Positions 12,201-24,173 of a stretch of DNA of 64,000 bases are shown here, piece after piece; the first letter of the stretch is position 1, and the number at the start of each line of letters is the position of its first letter. The DNA comes from Nageia nagi. Lineage: Eukaryota; Pinophyta. The notes below the pieces were generated by a model that worked only from the letters and a program-made list of their open reading frames with translations, made no database searches and was not told where the DNA came from. The position numbers were made by a program, and so were the translations under genes. Where the stretch lies: contig JBITNC010000001.1 in the NCBI GenBank assembly GCA_050084985.1, positions 210,552,001 through 210,616,000 on the forward strand. Direction: 5' to 3'.

Positions 12201-12740
12201 AAAGAAGTGTCAAGAAGCATTTGATAAAATTGAAAAATATATTACATCTCTGTTAGTTTTAATTCCACCTAATACTTCATGTCCATTTCACTTATATATT
12301 TTTGCTACTGATGTTGCTATTATTTTATATGTTAGCTCAAAAAAATGATATTAATAAAGAATAAGCCATATACTACATAAGTTGTACCCTTATTGATTAT
12401 GAGGTTCAATGTATACATATTGAAAAGTTAGGACTTGATATTATTTTTTCAACATGTAAATTAAGACATTACATGTTAAATCATAAAACTTATGTTGTTA
12501 CTAGAAATGATCCATTAACATATATAATGAGTTATTCTTATATTAATTCAAGAACATATAAATGGATCATACAATTAATTGAATATGATCTTGAATTCAT
12601 AAATAAAAAATCAATTAAAGGTAAAGTAATTATTGATAAACTTTATAAATATATAATTAATGACTCACAACCATTGTCATTTAATTTTTTGATTCCATTT
12701 TCCTATTGGTTGAAGATGAAGAATTTATTGATCATGAAGA
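12201..12740 (+). pseudogene. TE-C retroviral-type RNase H
   Basis: The frame 12473-12760 reads LNHKTYVVTRNDPLTYIM, then INSRTYKWIIQLIEYDLEF and KSIKGKVIIDKL. These match the tail of the gypsy RNase H and its linker (L..Y..YVI...DPI.Y.., GR..RW...L.EFDI.Y, KAIKG..IAD.LA). The upstream half (12200-12470) is broken by stops. The domain would degrade the RNA strand of the cDNA hybrid. Confidence 0.75.
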
Positions 12741-13130
12741 TGAAAAGGGGGTGGTGCTAGTATTATTTTTATTAAACATTAAGGAGCACCTAATCCCTTA
12801 TATTTTAAATTAAAATTCCCTTAAACTAATAACATGGAAAAATATGAATCCCTATTCCTTGGTTTACAAACTATAATCAAATTGAACAATAAGAAAATCA
12901 AAATCATTGGTGATTTTCAAGTTATTGTTAATTAGTTTCTTAGTAATTATCAATGTCATAATGAAGTTAGAAATAAATATAAACTTATTGTTGATAAAAT
13001 CCTTTTACAATTGGATAAGTATACCATTGAATCTTCTCCATAATCCACCAACAAATTTGCAAATACCATGGCTTCATTACATTATCTTATTCCATCATAA
13101 GATAATCAAGTTCAATGTATTGGTCACATT
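12741..13130 (+). pseudogene. TE-C archaeal-type RNase H (aRNH)
   Basis: The plus strand reads GGGASIIFIKH, then PNPLYFKLKF-TNNMEKYESLFLGL and KIKIIGDFQVIVN. This is the aRNH order: glycine-rich strand, TNN.AEYEAL.LGL, then the G(D)S.L(V/I) block. The middle Glu of the AEYEA motif survives as MEKYES with a shifted context, and GDSQL is GDFQV. Position after RNase H and before integrase is the common Tat layout. Confidence 0.75.
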
Positions 13131-14460
13131 ACTATATTGAATGATCCATATTACATTGTCAATCCCATAATTAATCAAATTGAGGTTGATAATACTAATC
13201 ATTGGTATGCACTTGTAAAATATTTTCTCAAACTTGGTATTATTCCTCAAGATATGACTAAAATGAAACATCAAGTTTTTGAACTAAAGTATACTAAATA
13301 TACATTTTTGGAGAACATAATTTATAAACATGACTATGAATGCATTCTTTTAAGATGTTTATAACCTAATAAAATTCCCCTTGCTCTTTCTCAAGCTGAT
13401 GATGGTACTTGTAGAGGTTGCTTTAGTAGCATGGCTATTGTAAAATATTTGGTAAGAATGAGATATTTTTGGCCTACTCTTGAAAAGGATTACATTCAAT
13501 ACGTTAAAACATTGTATTAAATATAAACAATTTAACCTTATACACCTTCCTCTCAAGACTTACAACTTATTGCCTCAATTTGGCCCTTTTTTCAATGGGA
13601 TTTAGATCTTATTGGCTAATTTTATCCTATATCTTCACAAAATTATAAATTTATTTTACAAAAAGGGTAGAAGCTATGCCCCTAAATGAAATTAAAGCAC
13701 CTAAATTTATTGAATTCATTGAAATAAATATTATATATCATTTTGGGATTCCTTCTAAATTGATCACACATAATGGCCTCTGTTTCAAAAATAAGGATGC
13801 TAAAAATTTATGCGATAAATATAATATTAAATTCAATTTTTTCACATCTTATTATCCATAATAAAATAGAAAAGCTAAAGCATCAAACAAAATAATTATC
13901 AAAACTCTTTAAAAATTTATTGGAGATTTGTAAAGAGATTGGCATACCAAAATTTCCTTTTCATTATTGGCATATAAAACAAGAATATATACACCTATAG
14001 GAACAACCCCTTATTCATTATTTTATGGTGCTAAAGTTTTTTTACCACTTGAACTTGAGATTATCACTCTATATTTTATTGCAAGAATTCATTGATGACA
14101 CTATATACAAAAAAAAATAGATTAATCTAAGTTGATCTCCTCGATGAAAGATGCATAAGTACCCTTAAACACTTAAGAATTTACCAAGAATGCATTTAAA
14201 TAACTTATAATAAAAGGTCACACTATCATGAATTTGAAGTTGGTGACCTTATTTTGAAATAAAATTAACAAGTCACAATTCAATCTCATGCTAAAAGAGG
14301 AAAATTTACACCTAATTGGATGGGACCATACATTATCATAAGAAAATTTGGATCAAAAGCATACAAATTAGTAACCTTAGAATATATTTAAGAACTTGAA
14401 TTGATTAATATCATTCATATTTGACACTTTTACACTTATACCAAAATAAAAACATCAAAA
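13131..14460 (+). pseudogene. TE-C integrase
   Basis: The frame 13137-13364 is the lead-in to the integrase (HWYALVKYFLKLGIIPQDM, then FLENIIYKHDYECILLRCL). The zinc finger follows at about 13365-13530, with RMRYFWPTLEKDY preserved but the His and Cys ligands largely lost. WPFFQWDLDLIG at about 13575-13615 holds the first catalytic Asp region. The second block is frame-shifted around 13740-13860 (YHFGIPSKLITHNGLCF, with Asp of ITDNG replaced by His). The C-terminal GPYIII region ends near 14400. Confidence 0.7.
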
Positions 14461-16779
14461 TATGCCAAAAAATTTCAAAGATAAATCAAAACAATTAAAA
14501 AAACTTGAAGAATAAGCACATAAAATACAAAATACAAAAAAAGTATCTTGCATCAATCATGTCATTATCTTCAATCAATCCTCCTTGTAGCTTATATTAT
14601 CATAATGGAAAGTTTTTTAAGATCTATATAAATTAGCTTACAATTCCTTTTCAATTATCACTTCTCTTTTGTCATTGCCTTTTAGTTCATTGCATTTGGA
14701 GTTGATACTTAGTGTTTTCTACTTTTTAATGACATCCTACCTTTTTTGGGTGCATGGGAACCACAAGTCACTCATCTATGTTCACCACATATTTCAGTTA
14801 TATCCACACTTATATTTGCTTTTTCATCACTTGTATACATGTATCATCCATTACGGAAAGGATAATTGGGAATCATCTTTTACCTAGTATGGTATGGCAC
14901 TAGAGCATATCCTACACATTAAAATGGAGTTTGATCTTTACCTATTTCTTATTTTACATCATGTATTTTATTTTTAACTTAATGTATTAATTTATTCCAT
15001 TTTTTATTATTGTATTTATCATTTAAACATCATTGAATGACACTACTTAACATCAATCTAGTTCAACAAAAGAGCTCATTCTATATATTAAGATGGAAAT
15101 CAACCCCAAATCCATTGTTATTTTTTATCTTTTCCACTTTAGTATTTTATTTTAGATGATTGTTTTACTATATAATGATACATATTTTTAGAGAAATAAG
15201 AATATTTTTATATAGGTGTGATTTATTTTGATCCTTTACTAACTAATAGAATGTTGAAACTTAGTCAATTTTGAACATTTCCTATAGTGTTTGATTTTGG
15301 AGAAGATCTAATAGCATTAGAATGGACAAAGTTATCTATAAAAGGAACAAAATATGATGGTTTTAGCCATTTTTTGAATGTTTTATATAGAATTTAATTT
15401 TGGTAAGGATCTAGTCGAATGGAGTTGACCAAATTCTATCAAAATAGTAGAGAAATCAAACAACTTCATTTTCTTTAATACAAGTCCTATCCGTGTTAGT
15501 TAATCATACATCATAGTGAATCATATTCAAATTAACCACATGAAGTGTTTCAATTTTAAAATTTATTTTTTTTTCATTTATTTCAAAGCATGTTCAAATA
15601 ATTCTATCAGAATAATGTAATTTCTTTTGTATTTAATTTTGATGAGTCCATCTGAATCTAGATACCTACAAATACTACCATGACTTTGCCAAAATATATT
15701 TTCCTTCTAAGAAGATGATTACAGCTCCCAAATTCAAGTTTTCAAATTTTGGTGAAGTAGGAGGGTTCTAATACATGCAAAAGGATGATTAAAATATTTG
15801 TATATTTGAATATGAGCTATAAATCTTATTAGAGAATCAAATTTTAAACTTTGTAAATATCTAATTAGTTACAAATATTTTAGTTCACCAAAAAAATTTT
15901 AAGAATTAGTTATAAGATATTTCTTGAAATAAAAACCATATGTAATACTTTTATTGAAGGAGAAGGATTAGATATAGTAGATATTGTCCGTATTTTGTAC
16001 TAGTGCCATTGAGTATAAATACAACTTACTTCTTAATATTTTAACTATGATTTATTTAACATTATTCTTAAATGGTTATGTAATATATTTATTTGCACTT
16101 CATAAACTATGATAGTTTATCAGTAGTTAATTTGCATTTGTAAAGCACCTTATAGAGCATATTTACTTGAAATACCATATTTTATTTGGTGGTTATAAAA
16201 TTAAATTATCTAACCATCTTAGATTTTGCTTTAATGAATACTTGTGTTGGTTTGGATATTTGTTTTTCTTATTTACAACCCACTAAACTACCATTTTAAG
16301 TTTGTTTTAGTTTTGAAAGTTTATTTTCTACACCCCTACTTTTAGTAAATCCTAGTATGATCCTAGGAATTAGCCTTCTTCAAAGATTGACTTTTAATTT
16401 TAAAGGTCATTCATCAAAATTATAGTTATGGCTTAGATACAAAAATGCATGTGTAAAATTACCACATCTTATTCCATAATATTATAATTCTTTTTCACAC
16501 ACCCGTTGGGATAATCTCCTATCCTATTGTAAATTATGCATGATTATTATATCATGATAGAAACTTTGCTTAGTTTAAACTCTTTTTATCTCTAAAAGGA
16601 TTGAACCTAGAAAAGTGTTTAGTTTTTCTTCCTCAATTTTTGTTGATTATGAGAATAATATCACAAACTAATAAAGCCAAAAAATTCCCTAATATTGAAA
16701 AGTTAGAAATATATATCAAAAACCCATTCAATAAATCCAAATATCTTTTAGAATTTATTCATATTTTAACCTGAACTAC
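14461..16779. other. Unassigned region between TE-C and TE-D gag
   Basis: This should hold the 3' end of TE-C and the 5' LTR and leader of TE-D, but no LTR pair, PBS or target duplication could be placed. Near 15268-15350, 15375-15460 and 15625-15670 a phrase like 'tttgattttgg-gaagatctaatagaatgga' recurs three times with much drift. A TATA-like CTATAAAAGG occurs at about 15334-15343. The open frame 14669-14887 has no family motif. Confidence 0.3.
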
Positions 16780-17956
16780 GTTGAACTCTATTGCACCTTT
16801 CATTCATAGGAATATTATCAATTCACTTGTTCAAATGGATTGGCAAGCTAAACCTCTTGGTTATCTATAATGGAATGCTTTTGGTGCTCTTCAAGTTGGA
16901 AATCCTCATGAAATTTTGATACAAGATTCCATAGCTTTACAAAATTAGGATTACTATGGAAAGACTACTTATGAACATTGCTAAGATATTACATATATGG
17001 GAAAACAACACAACATAGTTAATAAAGATGTTATACTCATATTGCTTTCCATATTATTCTTTGATAAAGTATCAAATTGGTATAGAACTCTTCCAACCAG
17101 TTCCATTTCTACATGGCTTCAACTTGTTAAACCCCTCACTCTTGAATTTAATGATGTTGGAGATCCTTATTCTTTACTAACATAATTTAATATCATCCAA
17201 AGGCATAGTTAAAAAATATATTTAACTTTAACTTGACATTTTTTAAATCTTGGGCTAGATTATCTTTGTCTATAAGGTCACATCCTTTCATGGATTTAAT
17301 ATTCTACCTTAAAGCTTCAAATGATAAGAGTACAATAATTTATGGACATATACAAACGTACTTTGCAAGAGAAATATTCCCTTATTTCTATTGGAAAGCT
17401 TCTTGTTATAGCATTTAGACCTATTCCATATATGAACTTAATTCATATGTAAGATTCAATGCATATTTATCCTACACCATTTGTATTCCAAACTTCTTAT
17501 TTATCCTAGTTGCAACTTTCAACACCACAACCTCAACTTCCTCTACTTGCATTGTAACCTTGGTTTATCTACATCTTTTCTATAGTTAGCACTTCTTGCA
17601 CCTACTTCAAATAATAATGTAGAATATGAAAATACAAATCATATGAAGATTGTTGAACTAGAAGCTCTAGTGAGTAATTTGTCAAATCAAAGAATAGCTT
17701 AATAGAGTGTGACTCAAAGGTGTGACTACTATGATCAAGAGATGACAGAGGTCAAAAAAGGAAGTATCCCTATCCTATAAGAGATCAACTATAATAAAGG
17801 GATCTACCTATGATAGATAAGGTATATATATCTCCTATGTCATACATTTTCCTTTTTAATCAATATTTTTTTAGAGCTTGCAATGATCCATATGTTCAAT
17901 ATTCCAACATCAAACTAAATTATTAGCAAATGATGGAGTTGGCACTAAGTATTATG
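16780..17956 (+). pseudogene. TE-D gag (5' portion before TE-E insertion)
   Basis: Frames at 16997-17185 read ILILLSILFFDKVSNWYRTL and SISTWLQLVKPLTLEFN, the conserved capsid helix pair of plant gypsy gag (LFPFSL.D.A..W...LP..SI.TW..L...F...F). Decayed gag continues to 17956. There it is interrupted by TE-E, and the sequence resumes at 26359 on the other side. Stops are frequent. Confidence 0.65.
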
Positions 17957-17961
17957 TTGAT
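17957..17961 (+). repeat. TE-E target-site duplication, left copy (TTGAT)
   Basis: TTGAT directly precedes the left LTR of TE-E and is repeated at 26354-26358 directly after the right LTR. A 5-bp duplication is what LTR-retrotransposon integrases make, and it fixes the ends of TE-E. Confidence 0.85.
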
Positions 17962-18334
17962 TATTTACAAATAAAATGTATTCAAGAATGCAAATACATG
18001 AATACCTATATTCCTAAAGGAATATTTGTAAATTATAAGCTAATGGATAGTAATTTATAAAAATAAAAGCTAATGTAGAAGATAATGAATAATTGGAATC
18101 AAAATGACATCACCAAGCAAGATTAAGTTTGTATACTTACCTTATGGAATGTACCTAATATCAATGAATGGAAGATAGTGATGAAGCCTCAACAACCAAT
18201 GGAATTTTGCACTTTAATTCATGGATCAATATGATCAAAAGGGAGGGATATGGGTGATCTATTACATGCTTAAAAGGAGCATTAATGATCTATTTTGTCT
18301 ATAGAGGAGCATCGATGGTCTTTGTTAGATTGTA

Positions 18335-18475
18335 GTCTATTTTTAACTAACTTTGTACCTCCACATGGACTCTTGATGATATTAGTTTTATATTCAATTC
18401 ATTAGATTGTATTATATTTCAAACTAACTCTATGCCTCCATATGGACTCTTAATAATCTTAGTTTGATACTCAAA
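18335..18475 (-). repeat. Tandem duplication (about 76 bp) in one LTR of TE-E
   Basis: The phrase 'aactaacttt(g)t(a)cctccacatggactctt(g)atgat' at about 18346-18385 recurs at about 18422-18460 as 'aactaactctatgcctccatatggactcttaataat'. The partner LTR at 25955-26015 has a single copy. The length difference between the two LTRs (856 and 780) equals one unit. Confidence 0.75.
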
Positions 18476-18620
18476 TAAGCTAACAATCATTAGGATGCTT
18501 GCATAAGAAAGTACATAAACCTAACCTTGAATGGTAGTGTTAATAGACACCTAAAGGAATACCATAATTAATACCAAATATTGAATCATGTATATCCTTG
18601 ATGTGTACTTACTATTAGAT

Positions 18621-18634
18621 CCCTATTTATATAG
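18621..18634 (-). promoter_or_regulatory. TE-E 3' LTR TATA box
   Basis: Minus strand CTATATAAATAGGG. The same site in the other LTR is at 26156-26169, supporting a real LTR promoter. Confidence 0.65.
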
Positions 18635-18817
18635 ATAATAATATGACCTACTCCTTAGGTGAATGTGTACCTACATAAATAAGAATATAGTAAGTCAATG
18701 AATATATTGACCATATCCAAGATAACATTAATATTATTGAATTAAGTATGTATAAGTGCAAGAAAATATTTCTTAATGTATTAATTTAAATTCATAAATC
18801 AATTTTATGTGATAACA

Positions 18818-18832
18818 TATGCCCCACTTTGG
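18818..18832 (-). other. TE-E polypurine tract
   Basis: Minus strand CCAAAGTGGGGCATA directly precedes the LTR start TGTTATC. A purine-rich tract at this spot primes plus-strand DNA synthesis in LTR elements. Confidence 0.75.
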
Positions 18833-19660
18833 ATGAGAAATTGAAAATCACTAGGTGCATTAAGATTTTTCATTCAAAGTACAACCAAGATGTCATGGTA
18901 ATGAAATATTGATAAGCATAATACCCATGATAATTGGTCTATTTTGATACTAAAATATTATATAAATATAATAAATATAAGAAACATATTGATAAAATAT
19001 ATGAGTTTAAGAAAACCCCCTCATATGACATCCACCATGTTGCCCCTAGTTAACGTTGATGTGCTCCATGAGCTCTAATGATGACCTACAAAAGAAAGAG
19101 TTCTAGGGTCCATAACCATCTACCAAGAGGTAATAAATGATAATTACCCATATTTTTGATATATTTTGATATGTGTAGTACAACCATCTCATTTCACTGA
19201 TGTTTCTATCCACTGATCTTATGGAAGTTGGACTTCCTACCGAGAGGTATAATGATTAAACTAGGAGCTAAGAGTCTACCAAGAGGCATATTTCAATGAG
19301 TATGAGAGATAAAAATTTACACCAAGAGGCATATTGTAATGAAGGGTGGAGTTGAGACTTCACCAAGGGGCATAAAACTAGGATGATGATATGGAAGCTA
19401 AGACTTTGCCAAGAGGCATGCAAATTTACAATCTAGGAGCTAAAACTTTGCACCAAGGGGTATCTGATGATTTTTATTTTTGCTATTTTTGATTGTGAAA
19501 TAGGATCATAGGTGTTACTTTCCTACTAAAATGGAGTTATAGTTCTCATATTCTAACATTCAAATGACCTTATATTTTGAATTTGTGTCATCTATTAACA
19601 TGATTATTCTTGTAGTAACATTTTTATGGAAATAGATGCATGGGGTGACCCATAAGCTAC
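18833..19660 (-). other. TE-E 3' untranslated region
   Basis: This is non-coding sequence between integrase and polypurine tract. It contains the 'ccaagaggcat' array described separately and no reading frame with a recognisable motif. Confidence 0.5.
19115..19470 (-). repeat. Degenerate 40-50 bp tandem repeat in TE-E 3' region
   Basis: The core 'ccaag(a/g)gg(c/t)at' recurs near 19122, 19239, 19279, 19322, 19360, 19409 and 19454. It is usually preceded by a variant of 'ggagctaagac-tt-cac'. Tandem repeats between pol and the 3' LTR are a known trait of Tat elements. Confidence 0.7.
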
Positions 19661-20820
19661 CTAGATTTGATACTTCTTTAGGTGCCTAGAATTTATGGAA
19701 TTTTTAAGAACCTCCCCATAAAATTTAGATAATATATATGCACCTCTATAAATACCTTTATTATGATGTATGGGCCAACCCAATTTGGCTCAAACTTTTC
19801 TTTAAGTTCATCCTTTGCTATAGTGTTAGAAATGTTCTCTTGTAGAACCACATCCCCAACGTTGAATGCTTAGGGCACCATTTTCTTTCCATAGTCCTTC
19901 TTTGTTATTTTCTAATATGTTATAATATGTTCTAGTGAATTAATCCTTTTCTCATCTAATGCTTCCCATTATTATGGTTCCTTCATAATATCTTTGGGTG
20001 CAATTCTCAAAGAAGGGATCTTAATTTCAAGAGGAATGACTGCTTCATCACCATACACAAGAGAGTATGGAGTAGCACCTATTACTATTCTTTCACTTAT
20101 TCTATATGCACATAGGGCATATAGTAATTGATCATGCTAATTCCTACCATTCATTTTGATAGTTTTTGCCAATATTTTATTGATTATTTTTTTTATTATT
20201 TTAGCTTGTCCATTTCCTTGGGTATAGTAAATTGAAGAGAATCTTTATTCAACCTTTATATTTTTACAAAATTCTTTGATATATTTTTCTATAAAAATTA
20301 CACTATTTTCCATGATTAACCTTTGAGGTATGCCAAATCTACAAATGATATATTCCTTGATGAAATTGATAACATGTTTTTGTATAGCTATTTTTAAAGG
20401 AATTGCCTCAACCCATTTAGTGTAGTATTCAATGGCAACCAAGAAAAACTTATGCCCCTCACTAGATGGAGGATTAATAACACCCATGAAATCCAAATCC
20501 CACATTGAGAAAGGCCATGATGATGTAACATAGTTCAACTCTTGAGTAGGTGTTAATTCTAAGTGTGGAAGCTTTTGACATTGCTCACACTTCTTGACAT
20601 GCTCATAACAATCATGCTCCATGGTGGGCCACCAATAACCCATCCTAATCAACTTGCCATATACTAATCTCCCATTGATATGACCTCCACATGCCCCTCC
20701 ATGAGCATGCTCTAATGCTCTTTTAATCTCTTCATCATGAAGACATCTAAAAGAATAGCATTAAATTGTCTTATATAAAGTATATCACCAATAATGACAT
20801 ATTTTGTAGCAAGCCTTTTC
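19661..20820 (-). pseudogene. TE-E integrase
   Basis: The best frame is 20245-20652. It reads MIRMGYWWPTMEHDCYEHVKKCEQCQ (zinc-finger end, with CxxC intact), then WPFSMWDLDFMGVINPPSS with the first catalytic Asp, YYTKWVEAIPLK, and CRFGIPQRLIMENSVIF. The second catalytic Asp of the (I/L)ITDNG motif is lost (IMENS). Upstream at 20640-20760 are decayed zinc-finger His ligands. Downstream the C-terminus runs to about 19680, including the GDEAV.P.E..IPSLR and PNWVGPY regions in broken frames. Integrase would insert element cDNA into host DNA. Confidence 0.85.
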
Positions 20821-20828
20821 ATTCTAAT

Positions 20829-21340
20829 CTATTCTCTCTTATCAAGTGTGGCATTAATAAATTTATCCCTTAAATATTTGAATAAGTGTTGGTACCAAGG
20901 ACTTAACTCATAACCAACTTTTTTAGCAAAACAAACCATTTTCAGGTCCTCTTTAGTAATTGATGGAGTTCTCAAGTTCTTGATAGTGAAAGTAGTCTCC
21001 CTACCTTCTATCTCATTTGGTATAAGTGAAGCTACATTTGGCATTGCATATACCAAATTGTTATTATTCCTTGGAATGTTTTCTATTTGATACTCTTCAA
21101 AATAAGTAAGGAGTTTTACAATAATAACTTTATATGGAATAAGTTTCTCATCCTTGGTATTTTAGATCTGATTGACTTGATTCACTATTAGCTATGAATC
21201 ACTATAAATATGTAAATGCATAACACCAATCTCTATAGCTACTTTCAATCCTAATATGAGAGCCTTATATTCTACCATATTGTTAGTACATTCAAATTAT
21301 AGTTTGTATGGTATAGGAATAACATCATTTTAAGGTGATA
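20829..21340 (-). pseudogene. TE-E archaeal-type RNase H and linker to integrase
   Basis: Minus strand about 21330-21130 reads NNMVEYKALILGLKVAIEIG, then MHLHIYSDS-LIVNQVNQI, clear aRNH motifs with the Glu of the (A/V)EYKAL motif kept and a stop after the SDS block. The frame 20829-21056 continues with VYAMPNVASLIPNEIEGRET and a region ahead of the integrase (CFAKKVGYELSPWYQHLFKYL). The position between RNase H and integrase is the same as in TE-B and TE-C. Confidence 0.8.
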
Positions 21341-22060
21341 TCAATACTATTTGTACTTCTAACCCTTGCATACATTATGATCCATTAAAATACATTTTTT
21401 AGAGTTTTGAAACTTTTGAAAAAGGAACATCAATGGTCTTGTTGTCTCCTAAAGAAGGCCACATGTGGTCCTCTCCTATACATTCTATAGTTTCTACCAA
21501 AGCACATTCATCCTAAAATTCTTCTCTAAGTTTTATAATGTATTTTGTAGGAAACTCTATAATAAAAATTGTAATTACTTTCCCTTTAACTAATTTTTAT
21601 TTCACAAACTTGAGATCAAACTCTTGAAGTAGCATGATCCATTTTGCTAACCTTTCATTCATGCATGGTTTTGACATTAGATATCTTAATGGGTCTACCT
21701 AAGTAAGTACATGTGTTGTGCTATTGATCATATAATGCTTCAACCTCTCAATAGGAAACACTATACATTGATATAATTTCTCAATGGGTGTGTACCTAGT
21801 TTCATATTCTTTCAATGTTTTGCTAATAAAGTAGATTGCTCTTTCTTTACCATCTTCTTCTTTCTTTGCTAACATTACCCCAAATGCATGTTCTATAGTT
21901 GAGACATAAAACCAAAGGGATTTTCCATGCCTATATGGAGCTAATATTAATGGATGTAGAAAATACTCTTTTATTTTATCAAATGCTTCTTGACACTTAA
22001 CATCCTATTTAAACTCAACTTCTTTCTTAAGTAAATGAGATATAGGAGCTGTCTTATCTA
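21341..22060 (-). pseudogene. TE-E retroviral-type RNase H
   Basis: The minus strand between RT and aRNH shows the RNase H series in broken frames. A Y..Y.....AFG.ML block lies near 21900-21850, an E...T..EK.....-type block near 21800, LK.Y......L...DPIRYLMSK near 21740-21680, and GR.AKW...L.EFD near 21660-21620. Stops occur throughout. Confidence 0.65.
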
Positions 22061-22900
22061 TTAATTAACAAATGAATCTTCTAATAGCTTGAATCTTACC
22101 TTGGAGCTTCTTACTTACTTGAGATTCATAGGAGGAGACATTTCTATGATAGCCTTAATCATCTTTGGATCTACTTCAACCCCTCTCTTAAAGATAATGT
22201 GCCCCAAGAGTTTTCTTGATGATACCCCAAATACACATTTTTGAGTCTTAATTCTTAACTTGTATTGCTTCATCCTTTAAAATACTATTTTTACATCCTT
22301 AACATGGTCTTCTTTATTCTTTAATTTTATCAAAATTTCATCTACATAAACCTCTATTATTTTATAAATGAAGTCATAAAACATGGTTGTCATTGCTCTT
22401 TGATATGTAGCCCCTGCATTCTTAAGACTAAATGGCATTACTTTGTATCAAAAGTTATGCCAAGGAGTTTAAAAGGCTATTTTATGTTGATCACTTTTAT
22501 TGATTTTTATTTGATTATATCCTAAAAATCCATCCATAAATGATAACATCTAACAACCTACCAAACTATTAATGATTATATCTATGTTGGGTAGTGGGAA
22601 GTCATCTTTCAGACATACTTTATTGAGATATTTAAAATTGGTACATACTCTAATTTCACCTATAAGCTTCTTAATTAAAACTACATTGGCCATCCATTCT
22701 AAATAATCAATGGGCCTAATGAAGCCAACTTCCAATAGTTTCTCAATTTCCTTCTTGACTAGTAAAGAAATCTGAAAAGGTATCTTTCTTAGTTTTTGCT
22801 TTATAAGAACTACTCCTTTCTCAACAACCAAGTTACATACCACAAAATTTTCATCTAATTTATGCATATCTTTATATAACCATGTAAATAATTTGGAATA
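22061..22900 (-). pseudogene. TE-E reverse transcriptase
   Basis: The frame 22550-22867 carries the RT fingers and palm: LVKKEIEKLLEVGFIRPIDY, WMANVVLIKK, IRVCTNFKYLNKVCLKDDFP and LPNIDIIINSLVG. Beyond a stop the next part gives SFMDGFLGYNQIKI, then MPFSLKNAGATYQRAMTTMF and EVYVDEILIK at about 22360-22330. The catalytic YVDD motif has become YVDE. The thumb follows (CVFGVSSRKLLGHII) to about 22190. This is the best preserved RT of the Tat copies here apart from TE-G. Confidence 0.88.
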
Positions 22901-24173
22901 ATCATGAAAGTATTGAATAAACTCATTTTGCCAAGGTTCCTCAAGGAGCTTACCTATTTTTAAGAATCACGGTGTCTCTTGAGAACCAATGTTAACCTCC
23001 TCTATCTCTTCATTGAACCAAGTCATCTTTGATTCTAATGGTGTGGGAAATGGTTACTCTCTCAACCTTTCAATTTTATCTTCCATATATTCACCAAAGC
23101 AATTATGTACATCTAGATAATGTTTATGAGTCCTCTTTTCATGCCTAGTTAGATATTCAATTCTAGCACCTATAGATTCTAAGAAAGCATCATCATTATC
23201 AAACAAGTCTATAGCATGTATTGCATCTTTATCATATATTTCACATTCAATATAAAAGTAATTTTGATCATATTTTACCTATTTTTTTTCTTACATTAAT
23301 AACTAATAACTAACTTGACCATCATGACCATGTCCATGATACAGAATAATGTAACATTTATTTTTGTCTATGATTTCCTATAATGAGGACCATCGATGAT
23401 ATTTATAGAGCCTAGAGGAGTGTGAGTGATCCTTTTCCTAATCCTCCTACCATCCATCCAAGTATCTCTTTGGATTGATGTTATTGACATCCATGATGGT
23501 GTATGAATCAAACTTGATATGCCTTATGTTAATTCTCTATAATACTTTTCTATAGATCTAATCATTCTTAGCTAGGATAGCCTCATATTTTGCATCAGAT
23601 GAAATAAATATCTTAGAAAGAACATAATTGCACTGCTTAGATATCTACTCCTCTACTTCTACCTTGTAAATATTCCTTCAAAATAAAACTTGAAACATCT
23701 ATGCAAATTGGATGCTACTACTTCCATGTCATATATCTAAGGTATTCTAAGAATGAAATTAAATAAAGTTTTCCATCCATAATTTAGAAGAGGGTATAAA
23801 GCACCTTATTTCCTTCTTTTATTGGAAGTGTGATGATTCCTACACATTTCTTTGGAACACCATGAAACCCCTTAACTCTCATGGTAGTCTCTTCTCTTAG
23901 AGGTAATAAATCTAGATCAAACTATGAAAGGAAGTGAGTGGTGGTAATATTCAAATCTATCCTACCATCTATCAATGATCTTTTAATTGTAGTGCTAAAG
24001 GTATTTACTTCAATAAATAATGGTGGATGTAACTGAGTCACATCCTTGCTAGGCCTTTCACTAGGGTGAAAAGTGATAACATCTCCTTTACTCCATATTT
24101 TTACCTTTTCTACAAAAGCAATGATTGAGATGTTCCTATCTATTTGACTATTCTTAAAAATTTGATTCATCAT
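22901..24173 (-). pseudogene. TE-E aspartic protease and linker to RT
   Basis: The frame 23922-24173 reads WSKGDVITFHPSERPS, HPPLFIEVNTFSTTIKRSLI and DGRIDLNITTTHF. The protease active site in this family is D-G-(G/S)-S-A-x-N; here it is DGRIDLN, so the active-site Gly has become Arg. The second half of the protease and the linker (22901-23921) are readable only in pieces, for example the ILGRTW-like block near 23770-23740. Confidence 0.75.

Larger units (their letters stand above)
17962..18817 (-). repeat. TE-E 3' LTR (856 bp)
   Basis: In minus-strand direction it starts TGTTATCACATAAAATTGA at 18817 and ends ...TTTGTAAATA at 17962 (CA decayed to TA). It aligns along its length with 25574-26353. 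It is 76 bp longer than its partner because of a tandem duplication at about 18335-18475. Confidence 0.88.

Noticed and set aside
14669-14887. 72-codon frame after TE-C integrase as an envelope-like or extra gene
   Set aside because: Hydrophobic composition alone is not evidence; no signal peptide, cleavage site or family motif.
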